A DNA stretch of 42,007 bases from Anaerolineae bacterium (GCA_019912965.1 JAIOHM010000063.1:1-42007), one strand, 5' to 3'; shown: positions 16,110-24,474, counted from the stretch's first letter. Notes: a model not told the origin generated them from the letters alone. Made by a program: numbers and translations.

Positions 16110-16727
16110 ATGACGACCCCATCTCTCAAACACCTTATCACGGGCGCAGTCCGTATAACCTTGCGGACAGTTTATGCACCGCTTTATATTCTGTGGCTGC
16201 GGATTCGTGTTTGGGTGTGGGGTACATGGGCATTTGAACACGCCGTCGCCCATTGTCCCCCGTGGCTGACCATCGCCATTTTGAAGGCGTATGGTGTCCA
16301 AATCGGCGCGGAATTTGAATTTCATGGGCGCTTAAACCTACACGGCACGTATGAAACGCGGGGCAAGCTCATCATCGGCAGTCAATGTCACATCGGCCCC
16401 GGCGTCACGCTTGATCTTTCGCGCCCGATTGTGCTGGAAGATCGTTGCACGGTTGCCCTCAATGCCCAGATTTTGACCCATCAGGATGTCGGTTATTCTC
16501 CCTTAGCGGCGCAGGCTTACCCGACGCGCTGGGGCGGTGTGACCGTCGAATACGGCGCGTTCATCGGCGCGGGCGCGATTGTGCTGCCCGAAGTGCGGAT
16601 TGGACGCTGCGCGATGGTGGCTGCTGGTGCATTAGTGCGGGAGGATGTGCCGCCGTTCACTGTTGTGGGTGGTGTCCCTGCCCAAATCCTGAAACACTTT
16701 GATGCCGACGAAATGGCTTTGCGATGA
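16110..16727 (+). CDS. Hexapeptide-repeat (LbH) acetyltransferase
   Basis: The 205-residue protein is read from ATG 16110; a TTG ten codons earlier overlaps the preceding stop. A hydrophobic N-terminal stretch (YAPLYILWLRIRVWVWG) suggests membrane association. The left-handed beta-helix follows: IIGSQCHIGPGVTLDLS, IVLEDRCTVALNAQILTHQD (candidate catalytic His), YGAFIGAGAIVLPEVRIG and the closing VREDVPPFTVVGGVPAQIL. This is the maltose/CatB/NeuD-like O- or N-acetyltransferase type using acetyl-CoA. It overlaps the next gene by four bases, and its likely substrate is a sugar on a surface glycan. Confidence 0.88.
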   Translation: MTTPSLKHLITGAVRITLRTVYAPLYILWLRIRVWVWGTWAFEHAVAHCPPWLTIAILKAYGVQIGAEFEFHGRLNLHGTYETRGKLIIGSQCHIGPGVTLDLSRPIVLEDRCTVALNAQILTHQDVGYSPLAAQAYPTRWGGVTVEYGAFIGAGAIVLPEVRIGRCAMVAAGALVREDVPPFTVVGGVPAQILKHFDADEMALR

Positions 16728-17413
16728 CCGAAACACCCAAATACCATCTCGAAGATATTTTTAATCCCGCCGCCGCCCACCCGGACGATGCCCACAGCAT
16801 TTTGATGCGTTTGATTCCGCGCGGTGCAAAGGTGCTGGAACTTGGCTGTGCATCCGGTTATCTCTCCGGCTACATGGAGCAGCATCTGGACTGCCGTGTA
16901 ACCGGCCTGGAAGCCGACCCCGCCGCTACCCGCATCGCCCAAACCCGGTGCAGCGAAGTGCATACCGTTGATCTGGATGCGCCGGATGCCCTCGAACCCG
17001 CGCGGAACAATGTGCCTTATGATGTCCTGTTTGCGGCGGCGGTGTTGGAGCATCTCAAGTACCCCGAACGCCTTTTGCAATCCGCCCGCGAACTGCTGAA
17101 GCCGGATGCGCGCATCATCGTTTCGCTGCCCAATATCGCCCATTGGAGCATTCGCCTAAAGCTGTTGTTGGGCAGTTTTGATTACACCGATTATGGCGTG
17201 ATGGATCGAACCCACTGCCGTTTATACACCCTCAAAACCGGACGCGAACTCGTAGAAAATAACGGTTATCGCGTCGAGCAGACTCTAATCGCGGGCAGCG
17301 GCTTACAGAATGCGCTTAACGCTTTCGCCCGCCGTCGAGGAAGTCCACCGCCAGCCTTAATTCTGCCGGGACTGCTGGGCTACGAACTGATTTATGTGGG
17401 ACGTTTGGCATGA
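16724..17413 (+). CDS. Class I SAM-dependent methyltransferase (type 23)
   Basis: The 229-residue protein has SAM motif I VLELGCASGYLSGYM, an acidic motif II VTGLEADPAATRIAQ, and DVLFAAAVLEHLKYPERLL with ARIIVSLPNIAHWSIRLKLL. The later GSFDYTDYGVMDRTHCRLYT is characteristic of methyltransferases found beside glycosyltransferases. It overlaps both neighbours by ATGA (16724-16727 and 17410-17413), so the block is translationally coupled. The likely substrate is a sugar or lipid-linked intermediate, inferred from neighbours. Confidence 0.9.
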   Translation: MTETPKYHLEDIFNPAAAHPDDAHSILMRLIPRGAKVLELGCASGYLSGYMEQHLDCRVTGLEADPAATRIAQTRCSEVHTVDLDAPDALEPARNNVPYDVLFAAAVLEHLKYPERLLQSARELLKPDARIIVSLPNIAHWSIRLKLLLGSFDYTDYGVMDRTHCRLYTLKTGRELVENNGYRVEQTLIAGSGLQNALNAFARRRGSPPPALILPGLLGYELIYVGRLA

Positions 17414-17652
17414 CCGAACGCACCGCCGTCTGCACCCGCGAACAAGCTGCACAGATTGTCGATTACGATCACCATCGTATCCGTGTTGATGGTCGCCTCG
17501 CGGTGATGCTCACCTATCACTGGATGCCGCTGGAAGAAACGCCCGAACCATTACTGCTGCGGGTTGTATTCCAATATGCCGAAAAACATCCGCCCGCGCC
17601 GCCGGAGGTTCAGGCCATCATTGACCAACTCCACTTTAAGGAAACACCATGA
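17410..17652 (+). CDS. Hypothetical 80-residue protein in methyltransferase operon
   Basis: I do not recognise this family. The protein MTERTAVCTREQAAQIVDYD has no signal peptide or membrane segment and ends with the helix-like PPEVQAIIDQLHFKETP. It is held between two methyltransferases by ATGA overlaps on both sides, which argues that it is a real gene and that its dose is matched to theirs. It could be a small partner or carrier-like protein, but it has no serine phosphopantetheine motif. Confidence 0.7.
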   Translation: MTERTAVCTREQAAQIVDYDHHRIRVDGRLAVMLTYHWMPLEETPEPLLLRVVFQYAEKHPPAPPEVQAIIDQLHFKETP

Positions 17653-18407
17653 CGCAGTTTGGCGACCGTTACGACAGCACCCGCGAAGCGTGGGAGCAGA
17701 TTTGGGATAGTGCCTCGGTTGAGCGCGAACTGGAAACCATGCAGTATCGCCGCGCCCGCGAAGCTGTTGCTTTATACACCGCTTACCTCGCCAAAGATGG
17801 CCTGATTCTGGAAGCTGGAAGCGGTTTAAGTTCGGCGGTCATTACCCTGCGCCGGATGGGTTACAACGTGATCGGCCTCGATTATGCCGCCAATGCCCTG
17901 CACATTTCCCACCGCTACGACCCAACCTTGCCCTTGCTCGTCGGGGATGTTCATGCGCTGCCCCATGCCGAAAATGCGCTGGATGGGTATCTCTCGTTTG
18001 GTGTATTGGAACATTTTGAACATGGGATGCTGCCCGCGCTCAAAGAGGCTTACCGCATCCTCAAACCCGGCGGTATTCTGGTGCTGACGATTCCCTATCC
18101 CAACGTCGTCCATAACCTGATCGAATGGCGGCGTAAACGGGCAGGGCAAAGCACCCTGAATGATGAAACCTTCTACGAAAGCACCTATACCCGCGACACG
18201 CTGTGCAAAAATGTGACCGATGCTGGATTCACCGTCGTGGAAGCTATCCCCACCAGCCACGCTTTCACGCTCTGGGGCTTGGGCGGCATCTTCCGGGGCA
18301 AAGATTATTATGAAACCAGTCCCCTAGCCGATGCGCTGGGCGGCGTGCTGAAACGGGTTTTGCCGTGGGCCTTCAACTTCAGCACGATGGTGATTGGCCG
18401 GAAATAG
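17649..18407 (+). CDS. Class I SAM-dependent methyltransferase (type 11-like)
   Basis: The 252-residue protein has motif I GLILEAGSGLSSAVITLRRM, motif II NVIGLDYAANALHISHRYDP, an acidic GDVHALPHAENALDGYLSFG, VLEHFEHGM and YRILKPGGILVLTIPYPN. It differs from the first methyltransferase of the operon in length and motif detail, so it probably acts at a second position or on a second intermediate. It is the last gene of the coupled run 16110-18407 and converges with a lipoprotein gene; no clear terminator hairpin is visible in the 68 bases between them. Confidence 0.9.
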   Translation: MTQFGDRYDSTREAWEQIWDSASVERELETMQYRRAREAVALYTAYLAKDGLILEAGSGLSSAVITLRRMGYNVIGLDYAANALHISHRYDPTLPLLVGDVHALPHAENALDGYLSFGVLEHFEHGMLPALKEAYRILKPGGILVLTIPYPNVVHNLIEWRRKRAGQSTLNDETFYESTYTRDTLCKNVTDAGFTVVEAIPTSHAFTLWGLGGIFRGKDYYETSPLADALGGVLKRVLPWAFNFSTMVIGRK

Positions 18408-18475
18408 GTATCCGTTTTCTGAAAAATGCGGCCAACGACTCCATAAGGCTGTATTGAATTACCAATAGCCAAAAA

Positions 18476-19675
18476 CTAAAAGCCCCGCGTACTCGTCACC
18501 TTCAAATCCGCCGTGCCTGCCGAGGTCGGTTCTGCCCAACTCAGGTATAAATGGCGGTCGCGGTCGGTATGCAGCAGCGGCGTACCCAGCAGGAATGTAA
18601 CCGATGTCAGCGGCTGCCAGCCCACAATCCCGCCCCCACGCAGATAGACCACCGTCAATCGGTTTTTATCCACCACACCCGCAACAGGCAGCGTCTCAAA
18701 CTGTCCATTCAGCGGTGCTGCCCAGCTAAAAACTGCTTCACCCGCCTGTGCGGTCTGTGCCGTTCCGGTATTGAATCCGGTTGCAAAATCTGCTGCCAGC
18801 GCCGTATCAACGCCCAGCCGCGCCGGACGATTCCAGTCGTTGTCCAACTGTCCCGCGCTGAACCACGTTTCGTTCTGCCCATCCATCCGCGTAATATTCC
18901 AGAACAGATAGGTGTGTGTCATATCCTGCCCGCCGCTGAACTGGTTCAGGCGGTCGCCGGGATTCAAAATCACCGACTCAACAACTGGTGCTGGCGCAGT
19001 TGGCTCTCCATCCAGCAGCGGACTTGACCATACCTGCCCATCAGATGGCCGCAGCCAGAATAAGCGGGGTGTTTCTCCCTGAATGATCGTCGGCCAATCG
19101 GCATCCGCCGCAATCTGATAAATATCTTCCAGCCGGGGGCGTCCCTCCGCATCCAGATACCGCGCGAACAATCCCGGTTCAGACAGCAGCCCGCCCGCTG
19201 AAATTATCCACAGCGTTCCGTCACCGTTCGAGAGTACCGTAAACCGCTGGGTTGCCTGCTCACTCAACAGGGTTGGCCCGCGCACCACTTCCAGCGTTGC
19301 AGTGATGACCGCCCCATATAAACGGGTTTCGCCCGCGCCGTTATCATCCAGCCACAACAGATGCAAGTTATCCCCGCCTGCCGGATAAAGCTGCTGCCCA
19401 TATGGATGCACCGGGGGCAGCGGCATCGTAATCAATTCGGAGAATCCGCTGGCGCTCACCGCCCGTCCGTCATGATGCACCCCGCGTTCATCCGCCCCAA
19501 TCCATGTGCCTGTCAGGTTGTTTGCACCCGGCCAGAAATCCGGCGCATCCATTTGCTCCGCCTGACCCAGCGTGATAATTTCACCCCATGTCGATCCGGG
19601 CGGCGTCGGCGTTTCAGATAGGTTGCAGGCAGCCAAACAGAGGATAAGGAGAATCAGTTGGCAGGGGCGCAGCAT
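18476..19675 (-). CDS. Lipoprotein with beta-propeller-like repeats
   Basis: The 399-residue protein is read from ATG 19675 (SD AGAGGG); an in-frame ATG six codons upstream is less well placed. MLRPCQLILLILCLAAC ends in a lipobox (LAAC), so it is a lipid-anchored exported protein. The mature part repeats blocks such as LHLLWLDDNGAGETRLYGAV, DGTLWIISAGG and HLYLSWAEPTSAGTADLK, which resemble BNR/sialidase-type propeller blades, though I see no catalytic motif. It starts ten bases after the upstream gene. Its TAG stop is part of a TAGTTTTTGGCTATTGG repeat. Confidence 0.75.
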   Translation of the reverse strand: MLRPCQLILLILCLAACNLSETPTPPGSTWGEIITLGQAEQMDAPDFWPGANNLTGTWIGADERGVHHDGRAVSASGFSELITMPLPPVHPYGQQLYPAGGDNLHLLWLDDNGAGETRLYGAVITATLEVVRGPTLLSEQATQRFTVLSNGDGTLWIISAGGLLSEPGLFARYLDAEGRPRLEDIYQIAADADWPTIIQGETPRLFWLRPSDGQVWSSPLLDGEPTAPAPVVESVILNPGDRLNQFSGGQDMTHTYLFWNITRMDGQNETWFSAGQLDNDWNRPARLGVDTALAADFATGFNTGTAQTAQAGEAVFSWAAPLNGQFETLPVAGVVDKNRLTVVYLRGGGIVGWQPLTSVTFLLGTPLLHTDRDRHLYLSWAEPTSAGTADLKVTSTRGF

Positions 19676-19685
19676 GTTGCACCCT

Positions 19686-20066
19686 CTATTCATTCACCAC
19701 CGGAACAAGTCCATCCTGCCCTTTGTAGCGCACGGGTAAAGGCGCATAAAATGCCACACACTGGAGCACATAACGCACAACATTCAGCGTCACATTGGGC
19801 AGTACGGCTTCTTCATGCCCAAAGTAAAGGCCGATATGATAGCGTTCTTCGCCATGTACCAGATAGCGCACCAACCAGCCCGCCGGGCCAGATGCGCGCG
19901 GTGCAGCGACTACCTCTACTTCCTCAATTGCGTTCCAGCCAACGGCCTGCCCCTCGACGATCACCTCGCCCGCATACGGATCAAACCGCTGTGGCAGCCA
20001 TCGCGCCTCACTCGCTGTTAAATCATCCAATGTGGGACGTGCCTTCGTCCGTTGTAAATACTGCAT
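19686..20066 (-). CDS. Hypothetical 126-residue protein
   Basis: I do not recognise the family. The protein runs from MQYLQRTKARPTLDDLTASE and has no signal or membrane segment, so it is probably cytoplasmic. It contains a beta-rich middle (VGWNAIEEVEVVAAPRASGP, WLVRYLVHGEERYHIGLYFG). ATG 20066 is preferred to a GTG two codons earlier. It is closely followed by the lipoprotein gene and is separated from the PLAT/lipoprotein pair upstream by a repeat element. Confidence 0.6.
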   Translation of the reverse strand: MQYLQRTKARPTLDDLTASEARWLPQRFDPYAGEVIVEGQAVGWNAIEEVEVVAAPRASGPAGWLVRYLVHGEERYHIGLYFGHEEAVLPNVTLNVVRYVLQCVAFYAPLPVRYKGQDGLVPVVNE

Positions 20067-20080
20067 AGTCACTCTTTTAA

Positions 20081-20160
20081 TGGGTTATTGGTTTTTAGTT
20101 CAGGACTTTAGCTTACTTCATCAGTCTAACGGTTCCGAATAAACCAATAACCAATAACTA
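20081..20160. repeat. MITE-like element with terminal inverted repeats
   Basis: GGTTATTGGTTT (20083-20094) is repeated inverted as AAACCAATAACC (20141-20152) around about 46 bases. The right end CCAATAACTA contains the TAG stop (minus strand) of the lipoprotein gene at 20158. The organisation matches that of the 36971-37058 element. Confidence 0.7.
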
Positions 20161-20574
20161 CTCCGGCGTACTGGCAGGGCGCGGAATCACTTCCACGTTA
20201 ATGATTGTCGCTGTGCTGGATGTCCCGTCTGCCCGGTAAGCCACCGCCGTTAGCGAATGAAAACCCACCCCTTCCGCCAACCAGTTCATCCGCACGGTGA
20301 AGGTCGGCACAGCTAGACTGACTTCCGGGATGCCACTCTGGTGGGGCAGATCGTCAATCAACAAATCCACCCGCGCAACACCAATCCCGCCATCTTCCGC
20401 CAGCAGTTCCAGCGTTAAATCCGTGCCTTCCAACACCGTTGCGTTGTTGGTCGGGAACAGAAATTGTACGCGCGGAATATCCGGCGTTGGGAATGGGGTA
20501 TTGGTGGCATTGTTCGTCCGAATGTTACATCCGGCCAGAAACAGCGCGACCAGTATAATCAAAGTTCGACACAT
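20158..20574 (-). CDS. Lipoprotein with Ig-like domain
   Basis: The 138-residue protein from ATG 20574 begins MCRTLIILVALFLAGCNIRT; the lipobox is LAGC. After a Pro/Thr linker comes one Ig-like beta-sandwich: VQFLFPTNNATVLEGTDLTL, RVDLLIDDLPHQ, FHSLTAVAYRADGTSS. It may bind a surface or extracellular ligand. The start lies inside the upstream PLAT gene, giving a 16-base overlap and probable translational coupling. Its stop codon TAG is shared with the repeat element that follows. Confidence 0.75.
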   Translation of the reverse strand: MCRTLIILVALFLAGCNIRTNNATNTPFPTPDIPRVQFLFPTNNATVLEGTDLTLELLAEDGGIGVARVDLLIDDLPHQSGIPEVSLAVPTFTVRMNWLAEGVGFHSLTAVAYRADGTSSTATIINVEVIPRPASTPE

Positions 20575-20921
20575 GCTGCCAGCGTCCCTGCTTCTTCCAG
20601 ACCCAACCACTGGTTAAACACGAATACCCATTCGCGCGTCGTCTCGTCGTCTTTCACCCGCACTGTTTCCACAAACCAGCCCGAATCAACCGTTCCGTCC
20701 TGCCCGATGCAGCATTTGTACAGGTCGCCCACATCCGGCACTTCCAGCACGAATTTATCAATACTGCCCTGCTCGAACGCGAAAATATCCTGTGGCGGCA
20801 GGTAAATCGACTCGGTCTGCCCGGTCGTCCCGAACAACTGGATATATACATTCGAGTCCGTCCCGCCCAGCGGTTGGTCGCCCGTTTTCACCCACAGGCT
20901 GTAAATATTGGTCTTCGCCAT
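20559..20921 (-). CDS. PLAT/LH2-domain protein
   Basis: The 120-residue protein begins MAKTNIYSLWVKTGDQPLGG, behind GGAGATTAG. The pattern of YSLWVKTGD, GTDSNVYIQLFGT, FEQGSIDKFVLEVPDVGDLY, DSGWFVETVRVKDD and EWVFVFNQWL is the full PLAT (polycystin-lipoxygenase-alpha toxin) beta-sandwich, which binds lipids or membrane proteins. No other domain is present. It lacks a signal peptide, so it should be cytoplasmic, although the coupled next gene encodes a lipoprotein. The domain call is firm; its job is unknown. Confidence 0.85.
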   Translation of the reverse strand: MAKTNIYSLWVKTGDQPLGGTDSNVYIQLFGTTGQTESIYLPPQDIFAFEQGSIDKFVLEVPDVGDLYKCCIGQDGTVDSGWFVETVRVKDDETTREWVFVFNQWLGLEEAGTLAACVEL

Positions 20922-20974
20922 GATCTAATCTCCATCGTAAGGACGCATTTCTGTGCATCCATCATCGTGGGGTA

Positions 20975-21661
20975 TTAATCAAATCGGATCAAAATCTCAT
21001 TTAACGGTTTTTTGGTAATCACGGGCACATGGGCATCTGCCGCCGGATAGCCCACCGGGACGATCACATACGCCCGTTCGTTGGCTGGACGATGTAAAAT
21101 CTCGCCCAGAAAACCCATTGGATTTGGCGTATGCGTCAGCGTAGCCAGTCCTGCCTGATGCAAACTGGCGAGCAGCAAACCCACCGCAATGCCCACCGAT
21201 TCTTCGGTGTAATAATGCTTGATTTTGGTTTCCATTCCTGTTTCCGGGTCGATCACCAGCCCGTAAGCCTGTCGGAAAACCACAATCAGATAGGGAGCAT
21301 CCTCCAGATGTGGCTTATGCCAATCCGTGCCGAGATGGGCTAAGGCCGCTAACCACTCGGCGCTCATGCGGTTCTGGTAGCTTTCTTTTTCTTCGGCCTC
21401 CGCAGCTTCCCGAATTTGCTTTTTGAGTGCCGGATTGCTGACCACCACAAACGTCCAGGGCTGCTGGTTCGCCCCGGATGGCGCGGTTGCAGCCGTTGCG
21501 ATAGCATTCTCGATCAACTCAAACGGAACCGATTCGGTAGAAAACTCGCGCACGGTGCGGCGCGTTCGCATTCGTTCCAGAAATTGGCGGGAGCGCGCCA
21601 ACTGTTCCGCTGGTGTGAGTGGGTCAAATATCAGGGGGTGAAACTGCGCTTGTGTATTCAT
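20975..21661 (-). CDS. Iodotyrosine deiodinase-like nitroreductase
   Basis: The 228-residue flavoprotein is read from ATG 21661. RMRTRRTVREFSTESVPFEL and TAPSGANQQPWTFVVVSNP are nitroreductase FMN-binding segments. The active-site lid of iodotyrosine deiodinases is also kept: Glu91 and Tyr95 in EAEEKESYQNRM and Lys116 in GTDWHKPHLEDAP, in the same spacing as Glu157, Tyr161 and Lys182 of the human enzyme. YTEESVGIAVGLLLASLHQA and LHRPANERAYVIVPVGYPAA also follow that subfamily. The predicted reaction is FMN-dependent reductive dehalogenation of halotyrosines or related halophenols. The physiological substrate in bacteria is unclear. Confidence 0.88.
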   Translation of the reverse strand: MNTQAQFHPLIFDPLTPAEQLARSRQFLERMRTRRTVREFSTESVPFELIENAIATAATAPSGANQQPWTFVVVSNPALKKQIREAAEAEEKESYQNRMSAEWLAALAHLGTDWHKPHLEDAPYLIVVFRQAYGLVIDPETGMETKIKHYYTEESVGIAVGLLLASLHQAGLATLTHTPNPMGFLGEILHRPANERAYVIVPVGYPAADAHVPVITKKPLNEILIRFD

Positions 21662-21713
21662 ATCTAAAATTATGGTAGGCAGGGAGCAAACGCGCAAGCT
21701 AAAATAGAATGGG

Positions 21714-21959
21714 TTAGGGATTTGCCAATTGGGAGAGAAAATAGATCAATGCTCCAATAGCGATCAACCCAACGCAGCCCATACCCTGTACACTACCCTC
21801 GCTGAAGTAGCGGACATCGTCAGGTTGATCTGCGGTGGGGTCGGGTTGCCCTACGCGACCCTTGCCGAGCGTTATCACCTGCATAACAACCCAACCAGTA
21901 CCCAAGAGGAGCAGATGAAAAGCCAGTTCAGCAAGGGTAGATAAACAGCCTTCAAGCAT
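21714..21959 (-). CDS. Small two-TM membrane protein
   Basis: The 81-residue protein starts at an ATG behind a strong GGGAGG. It has two membrane segments, ELAFHLLLLGTGWVVMQVIT and GCVGLIAIGALIYFLSQL, joined by a polar loop (GQPDPTADQPDDVRYFSEGS). I do not recognise a family. It is divergent from trmD with only 44 bases between the starts, so the two promoters must overlap or lie in neighbouring coding sequence. Confidence 0.65.
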   Translation of the reverse strand: MLEGCLSTLAELAFHLLLLGTGWVVMQVITLGKGRVGQPDPTADQPDDVRYFSEGSVQGMGCVGLIAIGALIYFLSQLANP

Positions 21960-22003
21960 TATTCGCCTCCCGAATTTATAGCTAGTTTAGCATAGGATGA
22001 ACC

Positions 22004-22762
22004 ATGCGTATTGATGTGCTGACTCTGTTTCCGGCCATGTTTCAGGGGCCGATGACCGAAAGTATGCTGTGGAAAGCGCGTGATCGCGGCCTGCTGGATT
22101 TACGCCTCCACGACATCCGCGATTTCACCACCGATAAGCACAACACCGCTGACGATATTCCCTATGGTGGAGGCGGTGGCATGATTATGAAAGCCGAACC
22201 AGTAGTCAGTGCTGTTGAACATGTTTTGCAGGACGCGCCGCCTGATACATCTGTAATTTTGCTCACGCCGCAAGGACGGGTTTTTAATCATCAGATTGCT
22301 AAGGAACTGGCAAATCATGAACGGCTGGTATTTGTCTGTGGTCGCTACGAAGGCATTGACGACCGGGTACGCCAGTTGGTCATCACCGACGAACTCAGCA
22401 TTGGCGATTATGTGCTGACGGGTGGCGAACTGCCCACAATGGTCATCATCGACGCCGTGATTCGCCATATCCCCGGTGTATTGGGTGCGGAAGGGGCAGC
22501 CGATTCAGACAGCCACGCCGACGGCATTCTGGAAGGCCCGCATTACACCCGTCCGCCTGTTTTCCGGGGATTATCCGTGCCCGCTGTGTTACAGGAGGGC
22601 AATCATGCCAAACTCACTACATGGCGGCGTGAACAGGGTTTACGCCGCACCTGGCAGCAGCGCCCGGATTTGCTGCTCAAAGCTGACCTGACTGAAGCCG
22701 AACGCTACTTGTTAGCCACCTTTGCCGATGAAGATGCCCAATCCAATAGGAATGAATCGTGA
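22004..22762 (+). CDS. trmD: tRNA (guanine-N1-)-methyltransferase
   Basis: The 252-residue protein is a standard-length TrmD, the SPOUT enzyme that makes m1G37 in tRNA and prevents frameshifting. [65 protein letters not shown] and [20 protein letters not shown] are all diagnostic. The usual partners rpsP, rimM and rplS are absent here, so the gene stands alone. An AGGATG ribosome-binding site precedes the ATG. Confidence 0.98.
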   Translation: MRIDVLTLFPAMFQGPMTESMLWKARDRGLLDLRLHDIRDFTTDKHNTADDIPYGGGGGMIMKAEPVVSAVEHVLQDAPPDTSVILLTPQGRVFNHQIAKELANHERLVFVCGRYEGIDDRVRQLVITDELSIGDYVLTGGELPTMVIIDAVIRHIPGVLGAEGAADSDSHADGILEGPHYTRPPVFRGLSVPAVLQEGNHAKLTTWRREQGLRRTWQQRPDLLLKADLTEAERYLLATFADEDAQSNRNES

Positions 22763-22766
22763 TTTC

Positions 22767-22836
22767 CCAAAGATTGCCTGAAGTGCTATCATCATCATTA
22801 CCGTATGTTGAGGCAAAGACAATCTTTGGATATACT
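22767..22836 (+). promoter_or_regulatory. Promoter with inverted repeat upstream of roadblock gene
   Basis: TTGAGG (22808-22813), a 17-base spacer and TATACT (22831-22836) form a good sigma-70-type promoter. CCAAAGATTG (22767-22776) is exactly inverted as CAATCTTTGG (22820-22829). The right arm therefore fills the spacer and the left arm lies about 50 bases upstream, a layout suited to repression. Confidence 0.6.
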
Positions 22837-22902
22837 GTCTCCGTGCAGGATTGATCTCCGGCACCTGGAAAACTGCGCGCATCAGAGAGGCCATCTTTGG
22901 TT

Positions 22903-23298
22903 ATGGAAACACGCGAAGAAAAACTTGAACGGACTCTCAAAACCCTTCACAGCGCCGTCGAGGGTATCAAAGCGACGGTAATCGTGAATATTGATGGTCT
23001 GCTGGTGGCGGCATTCCCACCCGGCGATGAAGAAAACCCCCACGAAAACCCGACCAGCAGCCCGCAGGTTGCCGCAATGGCAGCCACGCTGATCGGTCTG
23101 GCCGAACGCACCCTCGGTCGTCTGGCGCAGGGCGATCTGGAACGCCTGCTGATGGAAGGTGAAGAGGGCGTGATGGTTGTCTATCCGGCGGGTCGGGCAT
23201 CGTTGGCTGTGCTGGCGGAAAAAGACGCACGTATGGCTTACATCCTGTACGCGACCAAACGCGCCGCCGCTGAAGTTGCCCAAATCCTCGGTTTCTGA
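22903..23298 (+). CDS. Roadblock/LC7-domain protein
   Basis: The 131-residue protein is given from ATG 22903; TTG 22897, two codons upstream, has better spacing from GAGAGG and is a real alternative. ATVIVNIDGLLVAAFPPGDE, AAMAATLIGLAERTLGRLAQ and GVMVVYPAGRASLAVLAEKD are the roadblock/LC7 fold, as in MglB-type GTPase regulators. No small GTPase gene is adjacent. It converges with the FHA gene, and a shared bidirectional terminator separates them. Role in cell-polarity or signalling is inferred from the family only. Confidence 0.88.
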   Translation: METREEKLERTLKTLHSAVEGIKATVIVNIDGLLVAAFPPGDEENPHENPTSSPQVAAMAATLIGLAERTLGRLAQGDLERLLMEGEEGVMVVYPAGRASLAVLAEKDARMAYILYATKRAAAEVAQILGF

Positions 23299-23307
23299 GC
23301 AATAAAA

Positions 23308-23341
23308 ATGGGCAGATAGAAAAATCTGCCCATCCTTTTTT
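23308..23341. terminator. Bidirectional intrinsic terminator
   Basis: ATGGGCAGAT pairs perfectly with ATCTGCCCAT around six bases (stem arms 23308-23317 and 23324-23333). It is followed by CCTTTTTT on the plus strand and, read on the minus strand, by a T-rich tract. It lies between convergent roadblock and FHA genes. Confidence 0.92.
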
Positions 23342-23357
23342 ACCTTCGACTAACGGT

Positions 23358-24344
23358 TTAAATCTTCTTGTCCCTGCTGGACTGGAAGTACACCCGCAGC
23401 ACCATTTGTCCCACTCGGATTTCGTCACCATCCCGCAGTTGATAGGGGCGGTGTGCGTTTAACCGTGTGCCGTTCAGGAATGTGCCGTTGCTGCTTCCCA
23501 GATCAGAAACATTCAGGTGTTTATCTTGCAGACGAATAGCCGCGTGCCGTCGGCTGACGCCCATGCGATAGCCCGCGTAAGCCGTCAGATCCACATCTGG
23601 CATTCCGCCTGTGTTCGGGTCGCGCCGTCCCATGATGATTTCCTGCTTGGGATAGACCAGCATCGGCGTCGTGCCGCCCTCAATCTCGATCCGCAGCACC
23701 ATTTCTTCGGTGAAGGTGGTCGCCCCGGCGGTTTCGATGGCTTTGGTTTCGCTGGTATCCAGCAAACGTTCGCCCGGTTTTTCGGCTTCTTTTTCTCTTT
23801 CCTGTTCACGAACCAGATCGCGCGTGCCAACGGCGGCGCGGCTGCCACTCATCAGATTCGTGCCGCAGTTATCGCACACCAGCGTTCCGGGGCGATTGCG
23901 GTGGCCGCAGGTCGGGCACACCTGAACCGATGTCCCCGCTTGTGCAGGCTGTTGTGATGGGGTCGGGGGCAGATGTTCGGTTACTTTTTCAGGAACAGGT
24001 TTGGGCGCAGCTTGCGTATCATCTTTGGCATTTTCCGGGCGATTTAAAACAGTGCTTTTAGAAGGAAGTGTCGCATCTTTAGCAGTAATTTCTTTCATGA
24101 TCTCGGAAATGTCACGGGTGGACGGGCTGGCGACCGGGGGTTTTTCCGGCGCGGGCGTACCTGCCGATTTGGGTACAACGGTATCCCCAGCAGAATCTGC
24201 TTTAGGGGCTTCAGGCTGCACGGGTTTTTCTGTCGGGGCGGGTGCGCTGGCAGCCGAGTCGATTTTTGCAGGTTGTGCTGTCTGCTCGACTTTTGCAACA
24301 TCCTGTTTTTCGGGCTGTTTTTCCGGTTTTGGTTGCTCGGTCAT
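23358..24344 (-). CDS. Zinc-ribbon and FHA-domain protein
   Basis: The 328-residue protein has a long Pro/Ala/Lys/Glu-rich disordered N-terminus, then a zinc ribbon (CPTCGHRNRPGTLVCDNCG, about 143-161), a charged linker, and a C-terminal FHA domain. The FHA phosphothreonine-binding residues are visible in IIMGRRDPN, GVSRRHAAIR and VSDLGSSNGTFLNGTRL. FHA proteins recognise phosphothreonine partners of Ser/Thr kinases; no kinase is in the window. Many Thr residues in the N-terminal tail could make it a kinase substrate, but that is inference. Confidence 0.92.
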   Translation of the reverse strand: MTEQPKPEKQPEKQDVAKVEQTAQPAKIDSAASAPAPTEKPVQPEAPKADSAGDTVVPKSAGTPAPEKPPVASPSTRDISEIMKEITAKDATLPSKSTVLNRPENAKDDTQAAPKPVPEKVTEHLPPTPSQQPAQAGTSVQVCPTCGHRNRPGTLVCDNCGTNLMSGSRAAVGTRDLVREQEREKEAEKPGERLLDTSETKAIETAGATTFTEEMVLRIEIEGGTTPMLVYPKQEIIMGRRDPNTGGMPDVDLTAYAGYRMGVSRRHAAIRLQDKHLNVSDLGSSNGTFLNGTRLNAHRPYQLRDGDEIRVGQMVLRVYFQSSRDKKI

Positions 24345-24474
24345 AAAGTCTATGGCTTCCCGCAGTCATTCAATTTACTCACCATATTCTACTGTCATCT
24401 TAAGAAGGATTGCAAGTCGATTAAGGAATTATTGTGATGTTGCTATTCTACAGGCGAAAGGTTAGTGACGTGTG

